DNA of 64,000 nucleotides from NCBI GenBank assembly GCA_963740055.1, contig CAVUCL010000001.1, forward strand, positions 956,584 to 1,020,583, given 5' to 3'. The position numbers were made by a program, and so were the translations under genes. The notes beneath the pieces are model-generated. The model was not told the DNA's origin. It made no database searches and was given only the letters and a program-made list of their open reading frames with translations. Of this stretch, positions 27,482 to 38,662 are shown piece by piece (within the stretch, counting starts at the first letter, position 1; each line of letters starts with the position of its first letter). Source of the DNA: WHSW01 sp963740055 (GTDB lineage: Bacteria; Actinomycetota; Thermoleophilia; Solirubrobacterales; 70-9).

Positions 27482-27596
27482 CCGGTTCTACGAAGGCCGC
27501 GGGCGGCGGGATTGCGCGCCGGCCAATCCCGTGGCCGGGCTCGCCCGTATCGACCGATGAGGAAGTGAACCCGAAATCGCGACGAGGAGGCACCCG

Positions 27597-28040
27597 GTGA
27601 GGATGAGATCGATGGCAGCGACGGCGGCGATCGCGCTCGCGATCGGCTTCGCCGCCTGCGGCGACGACGAGGACGACGAGACCACGGCGGCGAGCGAGAC
27701 GACGACCAGCGAAACGACCACGACCGAGGACGACGCGGCTTCGGGCGGCGGTGGCGGCGGTGGCGGCGAGACGGTCGCGATCAGCGAGACCGAGTACGAG
27801 CTCGATCCCGCCGACCCGACTGTGGCCGCCGGCGAGGTCAGCTTCGAGGTCACCAACGACGGCACCCAGCCTCACGATCTCGAGGTCGAGGGCGACGGGG
27901 TCGAGGAGGTCACCGACACGATCGACGCGGGCGCGTCCGACACGCTGACCGTGGACCTCGAGGCCGGCACCTACGAGCTCTACTGCACGATCGACGGCCA
28001 CAAGGACCTCGGCATGGAGGGCGAGCTCACGGTCGAGTAG
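27597..28040 (+). CDS. Cupredoxin-domain lipoprotein
   Basis: 147 residues from GTG 27597, with GAGGAGG six bases upstream. Lipoprotein signal ends at GFAACGDD; a Thr/Ser/Gly-rich linker follows. The C-terminal plastocyanin-like domain has a His in GTQPHDLEVE and the C-x4-H-x4-M set in LYCTIDGHKDLGMEG, which makes a type 1 copper site plausible. It sits outside the membrane and may carry electrons or bind copper. It diverges from the sigma/anti-sigma pair and its end overlaps the amidase end by 14 bp. Confidence 0.85.
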   Translation: MRMRSMAATAAIALAIGFAACGDDEDDETTAASETTTSETTTTEDDAASGGGGGGGGETVAISETEYELDPADPTVAAGEVSFEVTNDGTQPHDLEVEGDGVEEVTDTIDAGASDTLTVDLEAGTYELYCTIDGHKDLGMEGELTVE

Positions 28041-29496
28041 CCCCCGGAGGCACCCAGCCGCCGAAGGCGCGCTCGAGCTCGACCGCGACCGCGACCGAGA
28101 GGTGGTCGCGGCCGTGGCCGGCGGCGACCTGGACCCCGAGCGGCAGTCCGCGCGCGTCGAGGCCCATCGGCACCTCGGTAGCCGGTAGCCCGAGCAGGTT
28201 GAAGACCGCCATCGGCCCGAGGATCCAGGGACGGCCGACGGTCGCGCCGTGGCGGGGCGCGACGCGGGCGAACGGCACGTGCAGCAGGACCCCGTCGCCG
28301 ATCGCGTCGGCGACCTCGGCCTCGAGCTGCGCCGTGGCCGCGGCCGCACGCCGCTCGAGCGCCGCCGGCAGGTGCGCGGAGGCGCGCTCGGCGAGCTGCG
28401 AGATCACCAGCGCCGAGGTGTGCACCGAGCGCCGCCGGGCGCCGTCGGCGACCAGGCGCCGAAGCGGTGGGAACCGATAGCCGTCCTGCTCGAGCAGCTC
28501 GGCGATGCTCCCCGACTGGCGCGCCGCCTCGAGGTAGGGCTGGATCGCGCCTCGCAGGCAGCGCAGCGAGACCCGGCGCACCCGGGCGCCGCGCTCGGCG
28601 AGCGCCCGCGCGGCGTGAAGGCGGGCGTTGCGCAGGTCGACCGAGGCGGGGAGGAAGGTGGCGTCGTCGGCGATCGCGACCTCCAGACCCTCGATCTCGA
28701 CCGCCTCGGGATCGCCGAGCTCGATCGCCTCGACGCTCGGGTCGATGCCGTCGGGGCCCGCGATCGCCTGCAGCACCGGCCACAGGTCCTCCGCCCGGCG
28801 CGCGAGCGGGCCGATGCCGAGCATCCGCGCTCCGACCTCGGTCGTCGCGGCGGGGAAGTGGCCGCTGCTGGCGACCAGGTGCGCGCTCGGCTTGTGGCCG
28901 AAGACGCCGTTGAAGAAGGCCGGGATCCGGATCGAGCCGCCGAAGTCGGTCCCGAGGCCGAACGGGGCGAGACCGGAGCCGATCGCGGCGCCCTCGCCGC
29001 CCGAGGACCCGCCGGCGGTGCGGCGCCGGTCGTAGGCGTTCTCGGTCCGGCCGTAGACGCGGTTGGTCGACTCGATCCACAGCGTCAGCTCGGAGACGTT
29101 GGTGACCCCGAGCGGGATCGCGCCCGCGTCGACGAGCCGGGCGACCACGGTCGCGTGCTCGGTGGCGAGCCGCCCGCGACGGTGGTGGAGCCCGGCGGAG
29201 TTCGGCAGCCCGGCGACGGCGAACGACTCCTTGATCGTGCACGGGACGCCGAGCAGCGGCGGCAGCTCGTCGCGGCCGGTCGAGCCGGCGACCCGCTCGT
29301 CGGCCGCCTCTGCCTCGGCGCGAGCGCGCTCGAAGCGCTCGGCGACGACCGCGTTCAGGCGCGGGTTGAGGCGCTCGACCCGCTCGATGTGGGCGTCGAC
29401 GACCTCGCGCGAGCTCAGCTCGCCGTCGCGAATCGCGGCCGCGAGCGCGGTCGCGGAGCGCTCGGTCAGCGGCCTGGGAACGGTCGCGGTGCTCAT
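28027..29496 (-). CDS. Amidase signature family enzyme
   Basis: 489 residues. The Ser-cisSer-Lys triad is visible: Lys in PCTIKESFAVAG, the Gly/Ser region TAGGSSGGEGAAIGSGL, and the nucleophile region GLGTDFGGSIRIP. Length and layout match bacterial amidases (AmdA/GatA-like). No GatB or GatC partner nearby, so tRNA amidation is unlikely; a stand-alone amide hydrolase is the better call. Substrate unknown. Confidence 0.88.
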   Translation of the reverse strand: MSTATVPRPLTERSATALAAAIRDGELSSREVVDAHIERVERLNPRLNAVVAERFERARAEAEAADERVAGSTGRDELPPLLGVPCTIKESFAVAGLPNSAGLHHRRGRLATEHATVVARLVDAGAIPLGVTNVSELTLWIESTNRVYGRTENAYDRRRTAGGSSGGEGAAIGSGLAPFGLGTDFGGSIRIPAFFNGVFGHKPSAHLVASSGHFPAATTEVGARMLGIGPLARRAEDLWPVLQAIAGPDGIDPSVEAIELGDPEAVEIEGLEVAIADDATFLPASVDLRNARLHAARALAERGARVRRVSLRCLRGAIQPYLEAARQSGSIAELLEQDGYRFPPLRRLVADGARRRSVHTSALVISQLAERASAHLPAALERRAAAATAQLEAEVADAIGDGVLLHVPFARVAPRHGATVGRPWILGPMAVFNLLGLPATEVPMGLDARGLPLGVQVAAGHGRDHLSVAVAVELERAFGGWVPPGATRP

Positions 29497-29629
29497 CGGC
29501 CGCGCCAGCCTAGCCGCGTCGCCGCAGCCCGGTGCCGGTCAAACGTCCACTCACCACCGCTGCGCCTCAAGGCGCTCGCGCGCTCGCCGATCGGGGAAAG
29601 ACACCCCCGAACGCCAGGAGGCAGGAACA

Positions 29630-30061
29630 GTGAACACGAGGTCTCGGATCCTCACCGCCGGCGCGACGATCGCGCTGCTCGCGGCGCCGGTCGCCGCCGC
29701 CAAGCCCGATAAGCCGCCGAAGCCCGACAAGCCGCACGGCAACGGTCAGGCGAAGGGCGCCAGCTACGTCTTCAAGGGCACCTACGTCGACGCGACCACG
29801 GTCGACGTCGCGAAGGGCAACAGCCGCGTGCGCAAGAACGACCTCCTCGGTGCGGTCCAGTTCGACTTCAGCGCCGCCAAGATCCGGGTCGCGGACACGA
29901 ACGGGGACGGCAGCGCCGACCTCGCCGACGTCGTCGCCGGCGACAAGGTCGTGGTCAAGGTCAAGGCCCCGCGCCAGGACCCGGGCCCGCAGCCGTTCGC
30001 GGCACGCCAGCTCGTCGACCAGACCAACGCCGAGGTCGAGGAGCCCGCGACCGTCGAGTAG
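29630..30061 (+). CDS. Secreted hypothetical protein
   Basis: 143 residues from GTG 29630, with AGGAGG upstream. Signal peptide SRILTAGATIALLAAPVAAA, then a Pro/Lys stretch (KPDKPPKPDKPHG) and a small beta domain resembling DUF5666-like OB folds (YVFKGTYVDATTVDVAKG). The segment ADTNGDGSADLADV looks like a calcium-binding dockerin/EF-hand loop. Function unknown. Confidence 0.65.
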   Translation: MNTRSRILTAGATIALLAAPVAAAKPDKPPKPDKPHGNGQAKGASYVFKGTYVDATTVDVAKGNSRVRKNDLLGAVQFDFSAAKIRVADTNGDGSADLADVVAGDKVVVKVKAPRQDPGPQPFAARQLVDQTNAEVEEPATVE

Positions 30062-30114
30062 GCCCGCTCCCAGGACATAGACTCGCTGCTCGCGAAGCGA
30101 TCGGGAGGAGCGAG

Positions 30115-31608
<1,494 letters not shown>

Positions 31609-31660
31609 GCGCGCCCGGCGAGGGTTAGTTCCGCGCCCGAGCGGGAACTCTTAGTGGGTC

Positions 31661-33168
31661 GTGGGGACCGAGGACCGACCGACCGATGAATTGGACGCTC
31701 CCGGGGGGCGAGGCTCCCCGGACGAGCGCGCGACCGCGGTGGCCGATCCGCCGCTGATCGCCTCCGGTCGGCTGCTCGGCGAGCGCTACCGGCTCGATCG
31801 CCCGCTCGGTCACGGCGGGATGGCGGCCGTCTGGCTGGCGACCGACGAGCGGCTCGAGCGCCAGGTCGCGGTCAAGGTGCTCTCCGACGCGCTCGCCCAC
31901 GACGACGAGTACATCGGCCGCTTTCGCCGCGAGGCGCATGTCGCCGCCGGGGTCCAGCACCCGAACGTGGTCCCGGTCTACGACTACGACGCCGGCGCGC
32001 GCCCGTACCTGGTGATGGAGTACGTGCCCGGCGGCGACCTCGCCGCCCGATCCCAGGCGGGCGACGTGCCCGATCCCGAGCAGCTCGCACGAGAGCTGCT
32101 CTCGGCGCTGCGCAGCATCCACGCCGCCGGGGTCCTGCATCGCGACATCAAGCCTCAGAACGTGCTCATCGACGGCGCCGGCCACGCTCGGCTGACCGAC
32201 TTCGGCATCGCCCAGCCCCGCGACGCGACCTCGCTCACCCGCACCGGCCAGGTGATCGGGACCGAGAGCTACCTCGCGCCGGAGGTGATGGCCGGCGACC
32301 CCGCGAGCGAGCGCTCGGACCTGTTCGCGCTCGGCGTCGTGCTCGCCGACATCGCCCGCGAGGGCGCCGGCGCCTCGCTCTGGGAGTTGACCGATCGCCT
32401 CCGCGACCCCGAGCCGCAGCGGCGCCCGCGCTCGGCGGCGGCCGCGCTCGCCGAGCTCGAGCGCACCCCGGGCGCGCTCGGCGAGCCGACCCAGCCCTAC
32501 GCGGTCGGCCCGCCCGACGAGCCGACCGAGACGGTGCCGATCGCGAACCGTTCCTTCGACCCGAGCCCGACCGGGGCCACCCACGACCCGCGCCGGCGCC
32601 GGGCGCTCGCCGTGCTCGCCCTGGCCGCGGTCGGTGCGGCGCTGATCGTCGGGCTCGTGCTCGGCGCCGGCGGCGACGACGGCTCCGGCGTCGACGTGCG
32701 CGAGCGGGGCGAGAACGCGCAGGCCCAGGGCGGCGGGGAGGAGGCGGCGCCCGCCGACGGACGCGACGACGACGCCCGAGGAGACGACGCCCGAGGAGAC
32801 CGCGCCCGCGACCGATGAGCCGGCGGCGGAGACCACCGACGGCGCCGACTCTCAACGACGAGGGCTTCGCCCTGCTTCAGGCGGGCGATCCCGAGGGCGC
32901 GATCCCGCTGCTCGAGGACGCGGTCGCGGCGCTCGAGGGCTCGGGCGACGAGCTCACCTACAACTACGCCCTCTTCAACCTCGGCAGCGCCTACCGCCAG
33001 GCCGGTCGCCCCGAGGACGCGATCCCGGTGCTCCAGCAGCGGCTCGACTACCCGGACCAGACCGAGGTCGTCCAGCAGGAGCTCGACGCCGCCTACGCCG
33101 ACGCCGGGATCGCGCCGGAGGACAAGCCCGGCAAGGGGCCGAAGCCGAAGAAGGTCAAGGAGGAGTAG
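31661..33168 (+). CDS. Membrane Ser/Thr protein kinase (PknB-like) with C-terminal TPR; frameshifted
   Basis: The kinase domain starts at GERYRLDRPLGHGGMAAVWL; VAVKVL, HRDIKPQN, TDFGIAQP and APEV are all present, though the C-lobe is short. A membrane helix (ALAVLALAAVGAALIVGLVLG) leads to an acidic Thr/Glu/Pro linker and then a tetratricopeptide part (LNDEGFALLQAGDPEGAIPL). The reading frame changes near 32755 and near 32850, where single extra bases break the linker; restoring both yields one ~500-residue protein. The start GTG 31661 follows a TTAGTG -10-like box with no Shine-Dalgarno. TPR repeats outside the membrane could bind a protein or cell-wall ligand. Confidence 0.78.
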
Positions 33169-33183
33169 CGGCGCGCGAGCGCG

Positions 33184-33189
33184 TAGGCT
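33184..33189 (+). promoter_or_regulatory. -10 element for a leaderless mRNA
   Basis: TAGGCT, seven bases, then ATG 33197. The same TAGGCT box occurs upstream of the molybdopterin oxidoreductase gene on the other strand. Confidence 0.5.
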
Positions 33190-33196
33190 GGCGCCG

Positions 33197-33463
33197 ATGG
33201 AAGACCTCGGCGCTCCGATCTCCTACCTCGTGCTCGAGACCGGCTCGCCCGTGTACGCGAGCGACGGCGAGCGGGTCGGCAGGGTGAGCGAGGTCCGCGC
33301 CGACGAGGGCGCCGACATCTTCGACGGGCTGGTCGTCGACCGCAGCCGGCTGCCCGGCGGCGAGCGCCTGGTGACCGCCGACCACGTCGACGAGATCTTC
33401 GAGCGCGGCGTCCTGCTCAACCTCGACACCGAGGCGCTCGAGCGATTGGACGACTCGGGATGA
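33197..33463 (+). CDS. PRC-barrel-like small protein
   Basis: 88 residues. Reads as a beta-rich PRC-barrel (GSPVYASDGERVGRVSEVRADE ... DGLVVD ... LVTADHVDEIFERGVLLNL), a fold common in small actinobacterial proteins. ATG 33197 is leaderless. It overlaps the acetyltransferase start by ATGA, so the two are coupled. Confidence 0.72.
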   Translation: MEDLGAPISYLVLETGSPVYASDGERVGRVSEVRADEGADIFDGLVVDRSRLPGGERLVTADHVDEIFERGVLLNLDTEALERLDDSG

Positions 33464-33909
33464 GCGCGATTCGCGAGGCGACCGCGGAGGACCTGGAAGC
33501 GATCGCGCCGCTGCTGCGTGCCTACTGCGACTTCTACGAGTCGAACCCGACCGACGAGGGGCTCGAGCAGATGGCGCGTTACGCGATTGCGGCGCCCGAG
33601 GACGCGGCGTTTTTGCTCGTCGCCACCGACGATGACGGCGTCGTGGTCGGTTTCGCGCTCAACCAGTGGAAGTGGTCGAGCCTGCGCGGCGCCCGGGCGG
33701 TGGTCATGGACGACCTCTACGTCGCCGAGAGCGCCCGCGGCCAGGGTCACGCCGACGCCCTGATCGAGGCGGTCGCCGAGGTCGCCCGCCGCCACCAGGC
33801 GCCGATCGTGAGCTGGTTCACGATGCCCGACAACAAGCGCGCCCACGCCGTCTACGACCGGGTCGGCGCCACCGCCGAGACCCTGCTCGAGTACGAGCTC
33901 GAGCTCTAG
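33460..33909 (+). CDS. GNAT family N-acetyltransferase
   Basis: 149 residues. The acetyl-CoA loop is in AESARGQGHADALIEAVAEVARR (R/QxxGxA-like) after the strand AVVMDDLYV; VSWFTMPDNKRAHAVYDRVG is the usual C-terminal block. It starts inside the stop of the PRC-barrel gene. The acceptor substrate is unknown. Confidence 0.87.
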   Translation: MSAIREATAEDLEAIAPLLRAYCDFYESNPTDEGLEQMARYAIAAPEDAAFLLVATDDDGVVVGFALNQWKWSSLRGARAVVMDDLYVAESARGQGHADALIEAVAEVARRHQAPIVSWFTMPDNKRAHAVYDRVGATAETLLEYELEL

Positions 33910-36186
33910 CTCGCCGCGGCCGCGGCCGGAGCGGCGGCGCGGTCGGCGGCGCTGACCTCGACCGGGATCCCGTTCAGGACCGCGTTGCCCGAGGGGACGT
34001 CGACCTCGACCGGCGCGAGCAGGTTCGAGTTCACCCCGGGATGCTCGCTGGCGACGCCCATCCGGATCCCGGGCGCGTCGTGTCCCCAGCCGTGCGGGAT
34101 CGAGACCACGCCGGGCATGATCTCGTCGGTGACCTCGACCGGGGCGATGAGCTCGCCGGCGCTCGAGCGGATCAACGCGCCGGCGCCGTCGGCGAGCCCG
34201 AGGCGCGCCGCGTCGTCGGGATGAAGCTGGGCGGTGCAGCGGTCCTTGCCCTTGACCAGCGCCGGCAGGTTGTGCATCCAGGAGTTGTTCGAGCGCAGCT
34301 GGCGGCGGCCGATCAGGACCATGTGCCCGTTCGACTGCGAGCCCGCGGCGAGCTCGGCCTCGAGCCGCGGCACGTCGGCGACGATCTGATCGGGGACGAG
34401 CTCGATCCTGCCGCTCGGGGTCCGCAACACGTCGGGGATCCGCGGGCGCATCGGGCCGAGGTCGACCCCGTGCGGCGCCGCCTCGACCGCGCTCAGCGTG
34501 AGCCCGTCGGGATCGGCGCCGAAGCCGTCGCCGAACGGCCCGACCCGAAGCAGGAAGTCGAGGATCCGCTCGGGGCCGCGGCGGTCGGCGAGCTCGGCGG
34601 CGATCTCCTCCGGCGCGCGGCCCTCGATCGGCGATCCGGGGAGCGCGACCTCGCGCCCGATCAGGGTCTGGATCACGAGCTCGTCCCAGGCCTCGATGTC
34701 GGCCTCGGGGCCCTGGCCGGCGGCGATCGCCGCGAGCCGCAGCAGCGTCTCCCACTCCTGCGGCTGGTCGGGGGCGGCGGCGACGATCGGCGGTGAGTAG
34801 TTGGCGACGCTGCGGATCGCGAGCTGGTAGAGCGCGGTGTCGTAGTGCGCCTTTGCCAGCGGCTCGGGCGCGGGCAGGATGACGTCGGCATGGCGGGTGG
34901 TCTCGTTGACGTAGATGTCGACCGCAGACCATGAAGTCGAGCGTCTCGACCGCCTCCACGAGCGCGGTGGAGTCGGGGGTCGAGACGAGCGGGTTGCCGG
35001 CGATCGTGATCAGCGCCCGCACCTGGCCCTCGCCGGGGGTCGAGATCTCCTCGGCGAGGCAGACGACCGGCAGCTCGCCGAAGACCTCCGGGCGGCCGCT
35101 GACCCGGCTCGCCCAGCGCCCGACCGTGAACCCCTTGCCGACCGGTCCGCGCCCGGCGGCGTTTCGCTGTCCGGCCGCGGCGAGCGGGAACATCGCCCCG
35201 CCCTCGCGATCGAGGTTGCCGGTGAGGTAGTTGAGGACGTCGACGAGCCAGCTCGCGAGCGTGCCGAAGCGCTGCGTCGTGGTCCCGATCCGCGCGTAGA
35301 CGGCCGCCCGCTCGGCGGCGGCGAGCTCGCGCGCCAGGCGCCTGATCTCGCCCGCCTCGATCCCGCAGACGGCCGCGGCGGCCTCGGGCGTGAACGGCTC
35401 CGCCAGCGCTTGGATCCGCTCGGCGCCGTTGGCGTGGGCGGCGAGCTCGCCCGGGTCCGCGAGCCCGTCGGCGAGCAGCACGTGGACGAGCGCGAACAGC
35501 AGCTGCGCGTCGGTGCCGGGGCGGATGAAGTGATGCTCGGAGGCCTCGCGCGCGGTCCGCGTGCGGCGCGGGTCGATGACCACGACCTTGCCGCCGCGCT
35601 CGCGGATCGCGCGGATCCGCCCGCGCATGTCCGGCGCGGTCAGCAGCGAGCCGTTCGAGACCAGCGGGTTGGCGCCGAGGATCAGCAGGTGGTCGGTGCG
35701 GTCGACGTCGGGCACCGGGACGCTGAGCCCGGCGCCGAACATCAGCCCCGAGCTGACCTGCTTCGGCATCTGGTCGACGGTCGAGGCCGAGTAGATGTTC
35801 TTGCTCCCGATCGCCTTCAGCAGCGGGGTGCCGTAGAGGGTCGGGCCGAGGCTGTGGGCCGCGGGGTTGCCGAGATAGACGGCGACCGCGTCGCGCCCGC
35901 CGGCGTCGAGCACCCGCCCGAGGCCCTCGTCGACGGCGGCGAACGCCTCCTCCCAGCTCGCCTCGCGCAGCTCGCCGTCGCGGCGCACTAGCGGCTTCGT
36001 CAGCCGGTCGGGGTCGTCGTGAAGCTGGATCAGCCCCTGCGACTTGGGGCAGAGAAAGCCGCGGCTGAAGACGTCGGCGTCGTCGCCGCGGACCGAGACG
36101 ACCTCGTCGCCGCGCATCGTCACCTCGAGGCCGCAGGTCGCCTCGCAGAACGGACAGGTGCGGTGATGGACCGCGTCCGCCGACAC
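33906..36186 (-). CDS. Molybdopterin oxidoreductase (formate dehydrogenase/CISM type); one frameshift
   Basis: About 759 residues. The N-terminal 4Fe-4S site is CPFCEATCGLEV with a later FLCPKS cysteine; MGD-binding landmarks include LGANPLVSNGS, VVVIDPRRTRTA and the C-terminal IRSSAGELIAP ... HGWGHDAPGIRMG. A one-base shift near 34928 separates LDFMVCG from VDIYVNETTRHADVILPAPEP. The start is GTG 36186 with TAGGCT six bases upstream and no leader. It should be a Mo or W enzyme; no electron-transfer partner genes lie beside it, so the reaction is uncertain. Confidence 0.82.
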
Positions 36187-36192
36187 CCGGTC

Positions 36193-36198
36193 AGCCTA
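36193..36198 (-). promoter_or_regulatory. -10 element for a leaderless mRNA
   Basis: TAGGCT on the minus strand, six bases before GTG 36186. Confidence 0.5.
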
Positions 36199-36261
36199 GC
36201 GCGGCGAGTCACGGCCAATCCGCTTCAGGGATCGGCTTCGGCGTCCGATGACAGACCCAGC

Positions 36262-37608
36262 ATGCCCGGCGCACGCATGAAGACACTCGTCCCGATCGCC
36301 CTCGCCGCCTTCGCCGTCGGCGCGGTTCCCGCGACCGCGAGCAAGCCCGGCGACACCGAGCACGGCGTCAACCGCAAGAAGCTGGCGAAGAAGGCCGAGC
36401 AGGTGGTCGAGGAGCGCAACGGGATCGACGTGATCAAGATCAGTCGCTGCGGGCCGAAGAAGAAGAAGGGCGGCAAGCCCAGCTACTCGAAGTGGGTCTG
36501 CGAGTGGCGCGCGGAGGGCAGCTACGCCGGCGACGTGCCTTACCACTGCGCGGGCAAGGCGGTCTACAAGCGCAAGAAGCGCCGCTGGCGGGTCGACGGC
36601 TGCAACAACATCATGCAGCCGATGGCGCCGCTGCTCGACTCGCCGAACCCGGCACCGATCTTCGGCTTCAACGACAACTGGATCTTCCACGGCAACCAGG
36701 CGCTCGACCTCTCCAACGAGGCGGGCGGCCAGGTCGCGCGCACGAGCCTCGCCTGGCGCGGGATCGAGGCGAACCGCGGCCAGTACAACTGGTGGGGGAC
36801 CGACGCGCTCTACGAGAAGCTCCAGGCGCGCGGGATGGAGCCGCTCTGGGTGATCATCGACGCCCCCTGCTGGGCGCAGCCCGACCCCGGAGGCTGCGCC
36901 GCGGGCAACAGCAAGCTGCGCCCGTCGCCGCAGTACTACGACGAGATGGCGGAGTTCGCGGTCAAGGTCGCGAAGCGCTACCCGGACTCGCTCGGGATCG
37001 AGGTCTGGAACGAGCCCAACTATCCGACCTTCTGGGGCGGCTGGCCGCAGCCCGATGACTACGCGAAGATGCTGAAGACGGTCGCCGGGGCGCTGCACTC
37101 GCAGGCCCCCGGGATGCCGGTCGTCTCCGGCGGTCTCTCGCCGCATGCCGACAGCGACAACAACGCGATCGGCTTCAGCAACTTCCTCGAGGCGCTCTAC
37201 AAGCACGGCGCCGCCCAGCAGGCGGACGCGATCGGGATCCACCCCTATCCCGGGGTCGGGCCGGCGCAGGACTACATCGGCGACGTGCGCGTCTACCTCG
37301 GCAAGATCCAGAACGTGATCGCCAAGTACGGCGACTCGGCGACGCCGATGTGGGCGACCGAGTACGGCGTTTCGACCGCGGGGCCGCAGGCGTTCGACCC
37401 CGACCACCAGGGTCGCGCCCTGGCCGAGATCCACGACCTGCTCCGCCACGTGCATAAGGTCGACGTCGCGATCGTGCACCGCTTCGTCGAGGACCCGGGC
37501 CTCGGCGGCCGCGAGGCGGGCTTCGGCGTCGTGAGCCAGAACCTGAATCCGAAGCCGGCGTTCTGCGACATCGTCACGATGCGCGGCCACACCCGCGCCG
37601 GCTGCTAG
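36262..37608 (+). CDS. Secreted glycoside hydrolase-like protein (clan GH-A)
   Basis: About 448 residues; a start at ATG 36277 gives the cleanest signal peptide (MKTLVPIALAAFAVGAVPAT). After a ~95-residue Cys-containing N-terminal domain comes a TIM barrel with VWNEPNYPTFW (acid/base Glu in NEP) and MWATEYGVST (nucleophile Glu), as in GH5/GH39-like enzymes. The C-terminus ends GHTRAGC with a free-standing Cys. Probably hydrolyses an extracellular glycan; specificity is unknown. Confidence 0.8.
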   Translation: MPGARMKTLVPIALAAFAVGAVPATASKPGDTEHGVNRKKLAKKAEQVVEERNGIDVIKISRCGPKKKKGGKPSYSKWVCEWRAEGSYAGDVPYHCAGKAVYKRKKRRWRVDGCNNIMQPMAPLLDSPNPAPIFGFNDNWIFHGNQALDLSNEAGGQVARTSLAWRGIEANRGQYNWWGTDALYEKLQARGMEPLWVIIDAPCWAQPDPGGCAAGNSKLRPSPQYYDEMAEFAVKVAKRYPDSLGIEVWNEPNYPTFWGGWPQPDDYAKMLKTVAGALHSQAPGMPVVSGGLSPHADSDNNAIGFSNFLEALYKHGAAQQADAIGIHPYPGVGPAQDYIGDVRVYLGKIQNVIAKYGDSATPMWATEYGVSTAGPQAFDPDHQGRALAEIHDLLRHVHKVDVAIVHRFVEDPGLGGREAGFGVVSQNLNPKPAFCDIVTMRGHTRAGC

Positions 37609-37621
37609 CCAGGCGGTTCGC

Positions 37622-38540
37622 TCAGCCGGCGGCGGCCGCCTGGAGCGCCGCGCCCCAGAGGATGTCGTGCTCGGAGACCTCGATCTCCGAGAGCCCGAAG
37701 GCGCGCATCACCTGGATCAGGATGACGACGCCGGCGACGATCGTCGGCGCCCGCCCGGCGTGCAGGCCGGGGACCTCGAGCCGCTCGGCGAGCGGCTTCG
37801 CCGCCAGCTCCGAGTACATCCGCTGAATCGCCCCGAGCGAGAGCCGGTAGCCGTGGACGCGCTCGGGGTCGTATGGCACCAGGCGCTGGTCGATCGCCGC
37901 GAGCGAGGTCGGCGTGCCGGCGACCCCGATCCCCTGCTTCGCGCGCGCAAGCGGCCTCGCCCTCGAGCGAATCGGCGATCAGCGTGCGGACGTCGCCGGC
38001 GAGCTCCTCGAGCTCGCTCGCGCCCGGCGGGTCGGAGCTCAGGTGGCGCTCGGTGTGGCGCACGGTGCCCGCCTGCAGCGAGGCGTAGAAGCCGACCCCC
38101 GCCGCGTCGCCGACGACGAGCTCGGTCGAGCCGCCGCCGATGTCGAAGACGAGGGTGCGATCGCCGGGCGGGCGCTCGGCGTTGGCGCCGAAGTAGGTCA
38201 GCCGCGCCTCCTCGCCGCCGTCGAGGATGCGCGCGTCGAGGGCGAAGCGCTCGCGCAGCTCGGCGAGGAACATCTGCGAGTTCGAGGCGTCGCGGACGGC
38301 GCTGGTGGCGATCGCGACCACGTGCTCGGCGCCGAGCTCCTCGTAGACGTCGATGTAGCCGGCGACGGCGGCGCAGACGTCCTCGATCGCCTCCGCCGAG
38401 AGCTGGCCCGAGGTGTCGACTCCGCGCCCGAGCCGGGTCACGGTCGAGCGCCGGTCGAGCTCGCGCACCCGGCCGCCCTCGACCGCGGCGACCAGCAGCC
38501 GGGTCGAGTTCGTCCCCATGTCGACGACCGCGACCTGCAT
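37622..38540 (-). CDS. Ppx/GppA phosphatase family protein; one frameshift
   Basis: About 306 residues. The actin-like ATPase motifs are seen as VVDMGTNSTRLLVA, FDIGGGSTELV and, after the shift, GTPTSLAAIDQRL. The frame changes near 37955. It likely hydrolyses polyphosphate or (p)ppGpp-type alarmones; which one cannot be told. It converges with the glycosidase gene. Confidence 0.83.
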
Positions 38541-38648
38541 CGTCGCTAGCCGCCGAGCTCGCGCGCGATCAGCCGGTCGATCCGGGTCGAGCTTCCGGTG
38601 ACGAGGGCGGCGGGCACGCGGGCCAGCGTATCTGGGAACCGCAGCGCC

Positions 38649-38654
38649 TAAGGT
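38649..38654 (+). promoter_or_regulatory. -10 element for a leaderless mRNA
   Basis: TAAGGT, then eight bases and GTG 38663 of the hydrolase gene. Confidence 0.5.
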
Positions 38655-38662
38655 GCGCGGCT

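Noticed and set aside
31661..33168. A stand-alone TPR protein gene from 32815
   Set aside because: The frame starts inside the kinase linker with no promoter or ribosome site, so a fused C-terminus with sequence errors is more likely.
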